From CAYTNY01 sp964439215 (GTDB lineage: Bacteria > Oederibacteriota > PGYV01 > CAYTNY01): a stretch of 27,317 nucleotides of DNA. A program made the position numbers and the translations under genes. Below the pieces are notes generated by a model that was given only the letters and a program-made list of their open reading frames with translations, made no database searches and was not told where the DNA came from. Position 1 is the first letter of the stretch. Each line of letters begins with the position of its first letter. The stretch covers positions 1 to 27,317 of the forward strand of contig CAYTNY010000023.1 in the NCBI GenBank assembly GCA_964439215.1, written 5' to 3'. Shown here piece by piece: positions 8,501 to 15,566 of the stretch.

Positions 8501-9049
8501 AACAGGAAAACCCCTTTTATTCCCGAACATTATTATTATCTCTCTCATTGAATCCGTAATTGAACGGAAAAACTCCTGCTGCTCTTTGATCTCTTCTTTC
8601 TGTGTTTCATACTCTGTGGCATCTTCAAAAGAAACTATTGTATATTTCCTTTTTTCAATATTTATGACCGATGCGGAGACAAGAAATATTCTGCATGTTT
8701 TCCGGCCGTTCATATAAAAGAACATTTCCATTTTTTCTTTGATTATATTTTTTCCCGAACCGGTTATATTTTCAAACGCGCTTCCTGCCGGACAGTCTTT
8801 ACACTTAACTCCGTGCCCGCATCCTTTTTTTACCGCCCCGGCATTCAGACATCCTATATATTCGCCGCACCGCCTGCCGGGTCCCGGCCTTCCGCATTTT
8901 TTGGAGTACACCCTTGCGGCGCGGTTTGCGGCCATAACCCTGCGTTTTTCATCCAGAATAAAAGTTATAACCGGCGAATTTTCAAAAAACGGGTCTTTTG
9001 AAGCTCCGGTTATGCCTGCCGGCTGTTTGCGCTTTTTTTTATCCGCCAT
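5558..9049 (-). CDS. Soluble multi-PAS sensor histidine kinase (seven PAS domains, phytochrome-type kinase core)
   Basis: A roughly 1,163-residue kinase with no membrane segment, hence cytosolic sensing. Seven PAS-like modules follow one another at about residues 20-140, 150-275, 290-410, 415-540, 545-670, 680-800 and 810-925, joined by short helices ending in E(K/R)SE-type linkers. The first PAS has an unusual cysteine-rich insert (C52, C61, C67, C77, C83, C86). The HisKA domain carries the phospho-histidine near residue 949 (ASHDLKEPLRT) and is followed by a complete HATPase: N-box NLMSNAVKF, G1 DNGIGI, F-box and GTGIGLTICKKI. This HisKA type usually pairs with Rcp1-like receivers, two of which follow directly. 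I prefer the ATG at 9049 (AAGGA eight bases upstream) to one nine bases earlier. It lies 22 bases after a receiver gene and probably belongs to the extended che transcript. Ligands are unknown. Confidence 0.92.
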   Translation of the reverse strand: MADKKKRKQPAGITGASKDPFFENSPVITFILDEKRRVMAANRAARVYSKKCGRPGPGRRCGEYIGCLNAGAVKKGCGHGVKCKDCPAGSAFENITGSGKNIIKEKMEMFFYMNGRKTCRIFLVSASVINIEKRKYTIVSFEDATEYETQKEEIKEQQEFFRSITDSMREIIIMFGNKRGFPVLYMNNAAEKLFGQKAPSEVSGNGLKYKDIIWKKQKSIRDSLVSAGKGEILSAHSPFYTHSASGRRLIKDIFMPIRKYDGSIKEILVIIKDLTFEKKMQESLEKSEKKYRTLVEHLNEGVWQIDKNARTVYVNGIMADMLGYTEKEMQGKHLFEFMDKRGRKKAELNLKKRKKGVREYHEFEFRKKDGSLLCALLHTSDIRGRDGKYAGAIAGVMDITRKKKMEQELRESELKFRTLFNSGADALFVHEIKKNGKPGKFVIVNDVMIKRCGYSEKQLLSMNVSEIAEPGFLNRAENARIMRDFRKNGSAVFEQRIKCADNRIKPAEITITRIFLQGKEYAMAVCKDITERIEKDNLLMVSERKYRELFEYMPSAFALHRIITDKKGKPVDYEFVEVNRAFEMMTGLKGSNVIGKRVTRVLPGIEKDPAEWIKNHGRVALTGKNWNTRNYSQAIGKWFAVKAYSPQKGYFITIFDDITKLKKMEIELEKSEEKYRTVADHTRDWEYWLRPDNTLAYVSPSCARITGYTSGEFIKDPGLKERIIHPESLDIWKEHRKHHEEIMKHGKEGKPVEFRIITKEGKEKWIGHICVPVFSGDGKPLGLRVSNRDITERIKMQKALVNSENYYRALTEKSSDIIVVLNKEGKAVYFSSAVKDITGYSSAELTGRKYDEMGSLDFYEQNKSLFRMINRKKHETISREMYVRRKDGKKVFLHFIAQNLLDNPYIQGVIVNCRDVTYIKNTEEKLKRIVWDLERTNEDLEQFAYVASHDLKEPLRTVSSYMELLEMRFSRELPNDAKEYIAYAMQGARRMYELIQGLLDYSRVGRKEKKKELLYIGKILNEVIAEIKKNSPAAGDTEFEIGKMPSVLGNEFEMVQLFKNLMSNAVKFRRKKTPLKISVKAKSKKGYWEFCVADNGIGIEKEFHEKIFKLFERLHGDRDYPGTGIGLTICKKIVNEYGGSIFVRSSKGRGTKVCFTIKKEKED

Positions 9050-9071
9050 CCGCTGCATCCTTCTTTCTTTT

Positions 9072-9434
9072 TTATTCCAAAATATTCTTGATCATATTTT
9101 TAAGCGTACTGAATCCGTGCGGCTTTTTTATATACGAAACAGCTCCATTGTCAAGAAGTTGTTTCTTTAATTCTTCATCTTCGTTTCCTGTACACATAAT
9201 AACAGGAATATCCTTTGTGGTTTCCCCGCCTTTCAGGGCTTTTAATGTTTCCATGCCGTTCATTTTAGGCATATCAACATCAAGCAGAATAAGAACCGGC
9301 AGCTCCTCTTTTGCCGTCTGTATCCCTTCTTCCCCGTTGTTTGCCGTCAAAAGCTGATGCCCCTCGCCTTTTTCAATGTATATCCTTGCTATCTTCTGCT
9401 GCATCGGCGAGTCGTCGATCAAAAGAATCTTCAT
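9072..9434 (-). CDS. CheY-like single-domain response regulator
   Basis: A 120-residue stand-alone receiver: IDDSP at residues 6-10, phospho-acceptor D52 in LLDVDMPKMNG, MCTGNE containing the conserved threonine, and SYIKKP. The reading frame is open 19 codons further upstream, but GGGAGGT lies six bases before the ATG at 9434 and decides the start. It sits between cheB and the seven-PAS kinase. It resembles motility-type CheY more than the Rcp1-type receivers further down. It could be phosphorylated by CheA, by the PAS kinase, or by both, which would link the two pathways; the sequence does not say which. Confidence 0.88.
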   Translation of the reverse strand: MKILLIDDSPMQQKIARIYIEKGEGHQLLTANNGEEGIQTAKEELPVLILLDVDMPKMNGMETLKALKGGETTKDIPVIMCTGNEDEELKKQLLDNGAVSYIKKPHGFSTLKNMIKNILE

Positions 9435-9470
9435 AAAAACACCTCCCTTGATTATTTTTTCTATCTTCAG

Positions 9471-9536
9471 ACAGCCCGCCTTTAAAATCATTGTTCCATA
9501 TTTTTTCCGTTTTAACAGCTGTTTAAGGCCGGCTGT
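9471..9536 (-). other. Imperfect inverted repeat between cheB and the receiver gene
   Basis: In the 120-base space after cheB, ACAGCCCGCCTTTAAA (9471-9486) is nearly complementary to TTTAAGGCCGGCTGT (9522-9536), with one mismatch and one bulge around a loop of about 35 bases. It lacks a U-tract, so it is not an ordinary terminator. It could mark a processing site or an attenuating structure ahead of the receiver/kinase genes. No convincing promoter is visible in this space. Confidence 0.4.
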
Positions 9537-9554
9537 CTCTTGTGCCGCTGATTA

Positions 9555-10580
9555 TTATTCTGCGTAATCTATTATTGCTCCCGGGATGCCGTGCAGCGGA
9601 ACAACTTTATCCACCGCCCCCGCATCTATTGCGGCTTTGGGCATACCAAAGACCACACTGCTTGCCTCGTCCTGAGCCATTGTTGCCGCTCCGGCTTCTT
9701 TCATCTTGCGCAGCCCCCGCGCCCCGTCAGTGCCCATTCCTGTAAGTATCACACCCACGGCATTTGCCCCCGCATATACCGCGGCGGAATTGAACAATAC
9801 ATCAACAGAGGGCCTGTGCCTGTTGACTCTGGGCCCGTCTTTTATTTCCGCAAAATAACTCGCGCCGGACCTTTTTATAAGCAGATGCCGGTTTCCCGGC
9901 GCTATAAGAACCTTGCCCGGAGATATTATGTCCCCTGTTTCAGCTTCCTTTACTTTCATGTCGGATATTTCATCAAGATGCGCCGCAAACGATCTTGTAA
10001 AAGTTTCCGGCATATGCTGCACAACAACAATCCCCGGCGTATTGATAGCGGACATTGATTCCATTATATAACGCAGAGCCTCTGTGCCGCCTGTAGACGC
10101 GCCTATCGCGATTATCTTGTTTGTTGTCCTTGTCATGGAAAGTTTACCGGGGGGCCCGGGGCTTTCCCCGCCGCGCTTTAATATTTTCGCCTTTGAAGCG
10201 GCCTGTATTTTTTCCGCAAGATCAAACGACATATCCCCGACCGTATAGGATTCACCCGGTTTGCACATAACTTCCACTGCCCCCGCTTCAAGCGCCTCAA
10301 GGGCCAGTCGGCTGTTTTTCGGCGTAAGAGACGATACTATAATAACGGGTACAGGATGAAAATGCATCAGTTTTCTGAGAAAAGTAAGGCCGTCCATGCG
10401 CGGCATCTCAATATCAAGTGTTATCACATCCGGTTTAAGCTTAAGTATCTTGTCCCTCGCGATAAAAGGATCAGGCGCGGTTCCCGCAACTTCAATGCCT
10501 CTGGCTTTTGAAAGCTCTGATGAAAGTATTTTTCTCACAATTGCCGAATCATCAACAATCAGAACCTTTATATTTGACAC
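9555..10580 (-). CDS. cheB: Chemotaxis response regulator methylesterase/deamidase CheB
   Basis: CheB removes methyl groups from receptor glutamates when phosphorylated by CheA, giving adaptation. The 341-residue protein has an N-terminal receiver (DDSAIVRK at 10-17, phospho-acceptor D56 in TLDIEMPRMDG, CKPG) and a C-terminal methylesterase domain with the catalytic serine in IGASTGGTEAL, histidine in VVQHMP and aspartate in TGMGTDGA. The full catalytic triad is present and the length is typical. Translation starts at a GTG; AAAGGAG lies nine bases upstream. It follows cheX by about 40 bases and is the last core chemotaxis gene. A 120-base space separates it from the next receiver gene. Confidence 0.97.
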   Translation of the reverse strand: MSNIKVLIVDDSAIVRKILSSELSKARGIEVAGTAPDPFIARDKILKLKPDVITLDIEMPRMDGLTFLRKLMHFHPVPVIIVSSLTPKNSRLALEALEAGAVEVMCKPGESYTVGDMSFDLAEKIQAASKAKILKRGGESPGPPGKLSMTRTTNKIIAIGASTGGTEALRYIMESMSAINTPGIVVVQHMPETFTRSFAAHLDEISDMKVKEAETGDIISPGKVLIAPGNRHLLIKRSGASYFAEIKDGPRVNRHRPSVDVLFNSAAVYAGANAVGVILTGMGTDGARGLRKMKEAGAATMAQDEASSVVFGMPKAAIDAGAVDKVVPLHGIPGAIIDYAE

Positions 10581-10620
10581 CTTTATTTCTCCTTTCAGTT
10601 ATTTCTGTTTCTCAGACATT

Positions 10621-11079
10621 TTATTTCTCGGAATCCGCATAGGATATTATCGGCGAATCGTCAACCATAAAACCCTGCCCGGCTTCTTTCACAAGGCTCT
10701 GCCAGTCCTGTTTCTCGATTTTCGTGATCTGCGGAGGAAGAAGATTGATAGACGGCTCCTGCCCGTATTTCCGGGTAAGAAAATGCCCGCATACAACGTT
10801 TATAAATTCTTTCATCGCGTCAAATTCATGTTCCAGCGCCTTTGTGTCATTTTCCTCGGTCCCCAGGACATTTGCCGCTATGGCAAGACAGAATTCCATA
10901 TCTGTCGCAATTCCTACCGTTCCTTTTCTGTCACCCGTGAATTTTATTGCGGCGTGAATATAATCGCCTCCCGCCTCCATCATTTCTTTTTCTCCGGCAG
11001 GCTCGCCGAACATAAGAGCATAACCGCCCATAACTTCAAGAACAACACTATTCAGTATTTCCACGTCATTCTGATCCAT
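10621..11079 (-). CDS. cheX: CheY-P phosphatase CheX
   Basis: CheX dephosphorylates phosphorylated CheY and so resets the signal in bacteria without CheZ. The 152-residue protein has the conserved ExxN catalytic motif at E91-F-I-N94 within KEFINVVCGHF; Thermotoga CheX uses E96 and N99. The N-terminal half includes FTGDRKGTVGI, typical of the family. I chose the ATG at 11079 because TTGGAGGT is spaced five bases from it; this start overlaps the end of cheY by 14 bases, so CheY and its phosphatase are translationally coupled. A single ExxN motif argues for CheX rather than CheC, which usually has two. Confidence 0.9.
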   Translation of the reverse strand: MDQNDVEILNSVVLEVMGGYALMFGEPAGEKEMMEAGGDYIHAAIKFTGDRKGTVGIATDMEFCLAIAANVLGTEENDTKALEHEFDAMKEFINVVCGHFLTRKYGQEPSINLLPPQITKIEKQDWQSLVKEAGQGFMVDDSPIISYADSEK

Positions 11080-11458
11080 TTTTACCTCCAAGCACCTTTT
11101 CCGCTATTTCCTTTATGGACTCCGGCGTAAAAGGCTTTCTAAGATAGGCTTTTACTCCTTTATTCATCATTTCCTCTATTCTTGTCTCGCTGCCGTCGCT
11201 GGATACTATAACCACCGGAACCGTTTCCAGCAGTCCGTCCTCGGACATTTTCTTGACCATTTCTATTCCGTTCATTTTCGGCATATTAATGTCCGCAAAC
11301 ACCAGATCCACCCAGCTGCCTTTTAAGACATCAAGAGCTACCTCGCCGTTCTCGGCTTCATACAGTTCTCCTATGTCAATTTCGGCCAGACTCAGTATTT
11401 TTTTTATTATGGATCTTGTGGTGGAAGAATCATCCACAATCAGAAAATTATAAGCCAC
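11066..11458 (-). CDS. cheY: Chemotaxis response regulator CheY
   Basis: A 130-residue receiver with IVDDSSTTRSIIKK (from residue 7), phospho-acceptor D56 in FADINMPKMNGIEM, VIVSSDGS and YLRKPFTPESI. The FADINMPKMNG form is characteristic of CheY proteins that bind the flagellar switch or act in chemosensory signalling. The GTG at 11458 is preceded by AAGGAGGT at good spacing, so the frame's earlier GTG, which overlaps that ribosome site, is unlikely. It lies between cheD and cheX and overlaps cheX. It is the best candidate for the main CheA output in this operon, but five other receivers (including the one in CheB) lie in the same stretch. Confidence 0.92.
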   Translation of the reverse strand: MAYNFLIVDDSSTTRSIIKKILSLAEIDIGELYEAENGEVALDVLKGSWVDLVFADINMPKMNGIEMVKKMSEDGLLETVPVVIVSSDGSETRIEEMMNKGVKAYLRKPFTPESIKEIAEKVLGGKNGSE

Positions 11459-11475
11459 AACACACACCTCCTTTT

Positions 11476-11952
11476 TTATAATTCAACCATATGTCCGGCT
11501 GATTTTATCAGAACCATTCCTGTCTTTATGTCAAGATACATCGTCCTGGAAAGATTTCCGCCTATATCTTCAGCAGAGATAAAAACATCATTTTTCCACA
11601 GCAGTTTCCTCGCCATTATGTAATTTCTCTCCCCTATTTTAAATATCTTATCTTCGGCTCCGCTTGTTGTGCATCCCGCGATTTTCACTATTATCCTTTT
11701 TTTCTGCGCCCCAAGCCTGTACGCATCCTCAAAAAGCGCCGGGATCCCTGTATCAACAAACATTGACGGATTCTCCATTGCTTTTGCGGCATTCATTTTG
11801 GACAGGGGCAGCTGACAATGTATCATTCCGCCCACTTTTACCGCAGGATCGTATATTGTAAGGCCCAAACAGGAACCCAGAGAATAAGTAATAAGACGAT
11901 CCTCTTTTTTCCGGGAAACTTTCATTTCGCCTATTCCTATCTGAACATCCAT
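11476..11952 (-). CDS. cheD: Chemoreceptor glutamine deamidase CheD
   Basis: CheD deamidates glutamines in chemoreceptors to methylatable glutamates and can bind CheC-type phosphatases. The catalytic set is visible: T22 and C28 in ITYSLGSCLG and H45 in GGMIHCQLP, each one position from the Thermotoga maritima residues T21, C27 and H44. A C-terminal ERNY and IGGNLSRTMYLDIKTG are also typical of the family. At 158 residues it is of normal size. AGGAGA lies upstream of the ATG. It lies 11 bases downstream of cheR and 17 bases upstream of cheY, in keeping with a B. subtilis/Thermotoga-style adaptation system. Confidence 0.95.
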   Translation of the reverse strand: MDVQIGIGEMKVSRKKEDRLITYSLGSCLGLTIYDPAVKVGGMIHCQLPLSKMNAAKAMENPSMFVDTGIPALFEDAYRLGAQKKRIIVKIAGCTTSGAEDKIFKIGERNYIMARKLLWKNDVFISAEDIGGNLSRTMYLDIKTGMVLIKSAGHMVEL

Positions 11953-11963
11953 AATGATCTCTC

Positions 11964-12821
11964 CTATTTTATATATACAGACGGGCCCAGTCTGTTGAAT
12001 TTTCCGCTTATTCCCACAAGCGATTCTGTATGGCCCACAAAAAGATACCCTCCCGGCTTTATGAGCCGGTAAAACTCCTCAACAAGCTTCTTTCTTATAT
12101 CCCTGTCAAAATATATCATTACATTTCTGCAGAAAACCGCATCCATCGGACCTTTCATGGGAAAAGGCACCTCAACAAGATTCAGCCTTTTAAAAACAAC
12201 AAGGTCCCTTATCTCCCGCTTAACAGAATACATACAGCTCCTTTCGGCATTAAACTTTTCCATATACTTTTTTTTCTGAAACTCCGGCACAGGCATAACT
12301 TTTGCTGCATCATAAACACCCTGATGAGCGGCCCCGAGCACCTTCGTGGATATATCAGTGCCCAGTATCTTTATGTCAAAATCCGGAGCGTCAAGCACGT
12401 CTTTTATCGCGAACGCCATTGTATAAGGCTCTTCGCCCGACGAGCAGGCCGAAGACCAGAATCTGAACCGTTTTTGCCCTTTGCTTTTCCATTCGCCGAG
12501 TATTTTTTTCAGCTGGTCAAAATGCGCGGCCTCCCTGTAAAAAGCCGTTACATTCGTCGCCAGTGAATCCAGCAGAAAAACCACCTCAAGACCCGTGGGA
12601 TCTTCGTGAACATATTCATAATACTTTTTAGGGCTGGTGTACCCCAGGGCCCTCATTCTCTTTCTTATCCTTGCGGAAACCAGAGGTTTTTTGTTTTGAG
12701 AAAAAGTTATGCCGCATTTTGAATAAACAAATTCTTTAAGAGATGCGAATGTTTTGTCGTCTATCTGATCCATATCATTCATCGGGCGCCTCTTTTTGTT
12801 TTTTTCCCGTACAGCATCCAT
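11964..12821 (-). CDS. cheR: Chemotaxis protein methyltransferase CheR
   Basis: CheR transfers methyl groups from S-adenosylmethionine to glutamates of chemoreceptors. The 285-residue protein has the short helical N-terminal domain, TNVTAFYREAAHF near residues 89-101 (family TNxTxFFRE), the SAM-binding FWSSACSSGEEPYTMA near 121-136, and VFCRNVMIYFD near 228-238. The ATG at 12821 has GGAGGA three to four bases upstream. The gene lies 57 bases after the receptor gene, with a GC-rich hairpin in the gap, and 11 bases before cheD. No C-terminal TPR extension is present, so it is the simple soluble form. Confidence 0.96.
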   Translation of the reverse strand: MDAVREKNKKRRPMNDMDQIDDKTFASLKEFVYSKCGITFSQNKKPLVSARIRKRMRALGYTSPKKYYEYVHEDPTGLEVVFLLDSLATNVTAFYREAAHFDQLKKILGEWKSKGQKRFRFWSSACSSGEEPYTMAFAIKDVLDAPDFDIKILGTDISTKVLGAAHQGVYDAAKVMPVPEFQKKKYMEKFNAERSCMYSVKREIRDLVVFKRLNLVEVPFPMKGPMDAVFCRNVMIYFDRDIRKKLVEEFYRLIKPGGYLFVGHTESLVGISGKFNRLGPSVYIK

Positions 12822-12842
12822 TTGTTCCTCCGGTTTTTTTGT

Positions 12843-12871
12843 CTCCGGGAGGCGGGCCGCGCCCCCCGGAG
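12843..12871 (-). other. GC-rich hairpin between mcp and cheR
   Basis: CTCCGGG (12843-12849) pairs with CCCGGAG (12865-12871) and GGCG (12851-12854) with CGCC (12860-12863), around a five-base loop with one A/C mismatch. It begins seven bases after the receptor stop codon on the minus strand and ends about a dozen bases before the cheR ribosome site. No T-run follows it, so it looks like an RNA stabiliser or partial barrier rather than a true terminator. Confidence 0.8.
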
Positions 12872-12877
12872 CACTAT

Positions 12878-14968
12878 TTAAAAGTCTTTCAGATCATCAT
12901 CGCTTTCAAGCGGTATTGCTTTTTTTGCCTTTGAACCTTCTGTTTTCGCGTCTCCGCTTTTCTTTGCGCCGGAACCGGAAAAATCTTTGCTTTTTTCCTT
13001 TTCACCCTTAAGTATTGAGTGAATATTCCGTTTCATGCCCTGCCCCGAAAAACCTTCTTTGCGTGTGCTTTGCCTGATAACGGCGCCTTCTTCATTATTC
13101 GTGATCTGCCCCGTTACCTGCCTTAAAAGTCTTACCATATCAAGCATCTCGTTTGCCTGAGAAGACAGTTCCTCGGAGGCTGAAGCTGATTCTTCCGCGT
13201 TTGCCGAATTTCTCTGCGTCACTTTGTCCATTTCAGCTACAGCAGAGTTGAGCTGTTCAATGCCGCGCGCCTGTTCTTCAGACGCTGCCGACACTTCAGA
13301 TATAAGATTAGCCACCTTTGAAGCTGTTCCTCCGATTTCACCAAGTATCTTCCCTACCTCTTCACTCACCTGTACGCCGTTGTCAACATTTTTCTGCGAA
13401 CCCGCTATAAGCTCGCTTGTATTCTTCGCGGCTTCCGCGGCGCGTTTCGCCAGATTTCTTACCTCTTCCGCGACAACCGCAAAGCCTTTTCCTGCCTCGC
13501 CCGCGCGCGCGGCTTCAACCGCGGCATTCAGAGCAAGAAGGTTTGTCTGAAACGCTATTTCATCAATAGTCTTGATTATCTTCGCGGTCTCCGCGGAAGA
13601 TGTTTTAATTTCCCCTATTGACGTTGAGAGGCGCTGCATTGATTCCACGCCCTGCGATGCGGTCTTGTTCTGCTCCGATGCCATGGAGTTTGCCTGCCGG
13701 GCATTCTCCGCGTTCTGCTGGATCATTGACGTCATCTCTTCAAGAGAGCTTGATGTCTCTTCCAGCGAAGACGCCTGTTCAGACGCGCCCTGCGCCAGTT
13801 CCTGGCTGGATGCCGCAACCTGGCCCGAAGCTGAAGTCACCTGCTCCGCCCCGCCTGAAATTCCTTTTATGGCATTATTTATGGGAACAGTGATTGACCT
13901 TGCCACCCATACCGCTGTTACCACTATCAGTATCAGAGTTATAATACCGATCAGCCAGATAAAGCGTTCAAGCGCATTCGGCGCGGCAAAAGCCTCGTCT
14001 TCATTTATTTCCGCGATAAAAGCCCAGCGCAGATCCTTTATATTAAAAGGATCATAAGCCGATAGCACCATATTGCCGTTATAATCAATAATATGATCCA
14101 TACCTTCGTTGCCCGCAAGCACCCGGTTGACAGCCTCTGTATCAACTCCGTTTCTTGCCACGTTTCCGGCCAAAGAAGCTTTTATGGAGCGGTTCGCAGG
14201 ATCAAGGAACGAGTCTGACCTCATAAGTTTATCCGAGCCCACAAGATAAGTCTCTCCGGTGCTTCCCATGCCCGCGCGCGTCTGCATCATACCGTTAATG
14301 TCGCTTATGGGAACCTGCAGCACTGCTATAGAAACAATCTGCCCGTTTTCTTTAACAGGAGCGCCCAAGAACATTGCGGGTATATTCCCGCTCGGCGCGT
14401 AAAGCTCCATATCAACAACCGCGGTTTCCCCGGTGTTCATAACTTTCCGCCACAGCTTGGCAAGATTTGTATTTCTGTATTTTCCGGCGCTTAAATTCTC
14501 GCCGAAATCATTTTCCTTGGCGTGGGAATACATCACGTGCCCGTGGTCCGCGCATATAAGAAACACATCGTAATACCCCATAATATTTACGTAGTTTCCC
14601 ATAAATTCATCTGTTTCCGTATAAATATCCTCGTAATTTTTCGTAAGCCCGCCTCCCCTTCCCGTGGTGTCAAAAGGGCCGTCAGCTCTTATATTCATTT
14701 CTCTGTGATATTCCAAGAGATCTTTTATCGCATTCTTGACATCCCCGCTTGCGGCCGCAAACTCCATATTATGAAAAGCTTCATCAAAATACAGATGCAG
14801 TTCGTGTTCTTTTGTCTCCTGTATTGCCTCCAGCTGATTAAACGCCTGTTTCTCCAGGGCGGTTCTTGCTCTGTCAAGGCTTAAAAGCGCCACAACAAGA
14901 AAGGGAACCGAGCCCACAAGGAGGAACAGAACAACCAGCTTCACTCCAAGATTCATATTTTTAAACAT
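12878..14968 (-). CDS. Methyl-accepting chemotaxis protein with extracytoplasmic Cache sensor
   Basis: A 696-residue transmembrane receptor. Membrane helix 1 is at about residues 8-30, a periplasmic Cache-like sensor at about 35-330 (with GYYDVFLICADHGHVMYS and GSTGETYLVGSDKLMRS, the usual membrane-proximal motif), and membrane helix 2 at about 336-356. The HAMP is reduced to RSITVPINNAI running straight into the signalling domain. The signalling tip is clear at about 469-520 (IDEIAFQTNLLALNAAVEAARAG and EEVRNLAKRAAEAA), and SLEETSSSLEEM near 401-412 holds likely methylation sites. The charged tail ends in DDDLKDF, not the NWETF pentapeptide of enteric CheR docking. It is the only receptor in the operon, three bases after cheW, so it probably feeds this CheA. 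The ligand is not predictable; dCache domains often bind amino acids or small organic acids. Confidence 0.95.
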   Translation of the reverse strand: MFKNMNLGVKLVVLFLLVGSVPFLVVALLSLDRARTALEKQAFNQLEAIQETKEHELHLYFDEAFHNMEFAAASGDVKNAIKDLLEYHREMNIRADGPFDTTGRGGGLTKNYEDIYTETDEFMGNYVNIMGYYDVFLICADHGHVMYSHAKENDFGENLSAGKYRNTNLAKLWRKVMNTGETAVVDMELYAPSGNIPAMFLGAPVKENGQIVSIAVLQVPISDINGMMQTRAGMGSTGETYLVGSDKLMRSDSFLDPANRSIKASLAGNVARNGVDTEAVNRVLAGNEGMDHIIDYNGNMVLSAYDPFNIKDLRWAFIAEINEDEAFAAPNALERFIWLIGIITLILIVVTAVWVARSITVPINNAIKGISGGAEQVTSASGQVAASSQELAQGASEQASSLEETSSSLEEMTSMIQQNAENARQANSMASEQNKTASQGVESMQRLSTSIGEIKTSSAETAKIIKTIDEIAFQTNLLALNAAVEAARAGEAGKGFAVVAEEVRNLAKRAAEAAKNTSELIAGSQKNVDNGVQVSEEVGKILGEIGGTASKVANLISEVSAASEEQARGIEQLNSAVAEMDKVTQRNSANAEESASASEELSSQANEMLDMVRLLRQVTGQITNNEEGAVIRQSTRKEGFSGQGMKRNIHSILKGEKEKSKDFSGSGAKKSGDAKTEGSKAKKAIPLESDDDLKDF

Positions 14969-14971
14969 TTT

Positions 14972-15508
14972 TCACTCCTCCGTTTTTTCTTTATCTTTTT
15001 TTTTATCTTCTTCCATAAAAGTACATTTTGTTTTTGCCATTTCCACCAGTTCTTTTTCAGTCAGCACTTTTTCTATATTCAGCAGAATTTTTACGCCGTC
15101 TTTTGTTTTTGCCATACCCAGTATAAACTGAGTATCTATTTCCGTTCCGAACGACGGAGTCGCCTCTATTTCTTTTTCCGTAATATCCAGAACCTCTGAA
15201 ACCGAATCAACAAGTATTCCGATCTGCAGCGGTTTGCCGTCCTTGTCTATTTCAACAACAATTATGCAGGTTTCGCCCGTATCATCTATAACCTGCATAG
15301 AAAACTTTGAACGAAGTTCAACAACGGGAATAACTCTTCCGCGAAGATTAATAACGCCCCGCACGAACTCAGGCGTCCTCGGCACGCTTGTCACAGGCAT
15401 TATGCCTATAATCTCCTTCACTTTGAGTATTTCCAGCCCGTACTCTTCCTGCGATATCTTAAATGTAAGATATTTCCCGCCTTCAGCCGCTTTTACTGTT
15501 TCTGCCAT
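14972..15508 (-). CDS. cheW: Chemotaxis coupling protein CheW
   Basis: CheW links receptors to CheA in signalling arrays. The 178-residue protein shows the classic pattern: YLTFKISQEEYGLEILKVKEI near residues 14-34, VPRTPEFVRGVINLRGRVIPVVELR near 42-66, LQIGILVDSVSEVLDI near 94-109 and GMAKTKDGVKILLNIEKVL near 131-149. It carries an unusually charged lysine/glutamate tail of about 20 residues. An AAAGGAGGT site precedes the ATG. It follows cheA by 58 bases and is three bases before the receptor gene, an arrangement that suits co-assembly of the ternary complex. Confidence 0.97.
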   Translation of the reverse strand: MAETVKAAEGGKYLTFKISQEEYGLEILKVKEIIGIMPVTSVPRTPEFVRGVINLRGRVIPVVELRSKFSMQVIDDTGETCIIVVEIDKDGKPLQIGILVDSVSEVLDITEKEIEATPSFGTEIDTQFILGMAKTKDGVKILLNIEKVLTEKELVEMAKTKCTFMEEDKKKDKEKTEE

Positions 15509-15566
15509 TCATTTCACCTCCTTTCATTATCCTTCTTTTTATATCATTCTTTTTCGGCAATAAAAT

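Noticed and set aside
9530..9550. Second sigma-54 promoter upstream of the receiver at 9434
   Set aside because: GC and GG elements are present but 11 bases apart instead of 10, and the surrounding bases do not match consensus.
12878..12905. MCP tail DDDLKDF as an SSB-like tip
   Set aside because: SSB tips end in (I/L)PF; here the end is KDF, and a receptor has no reason to bind SSB partners.
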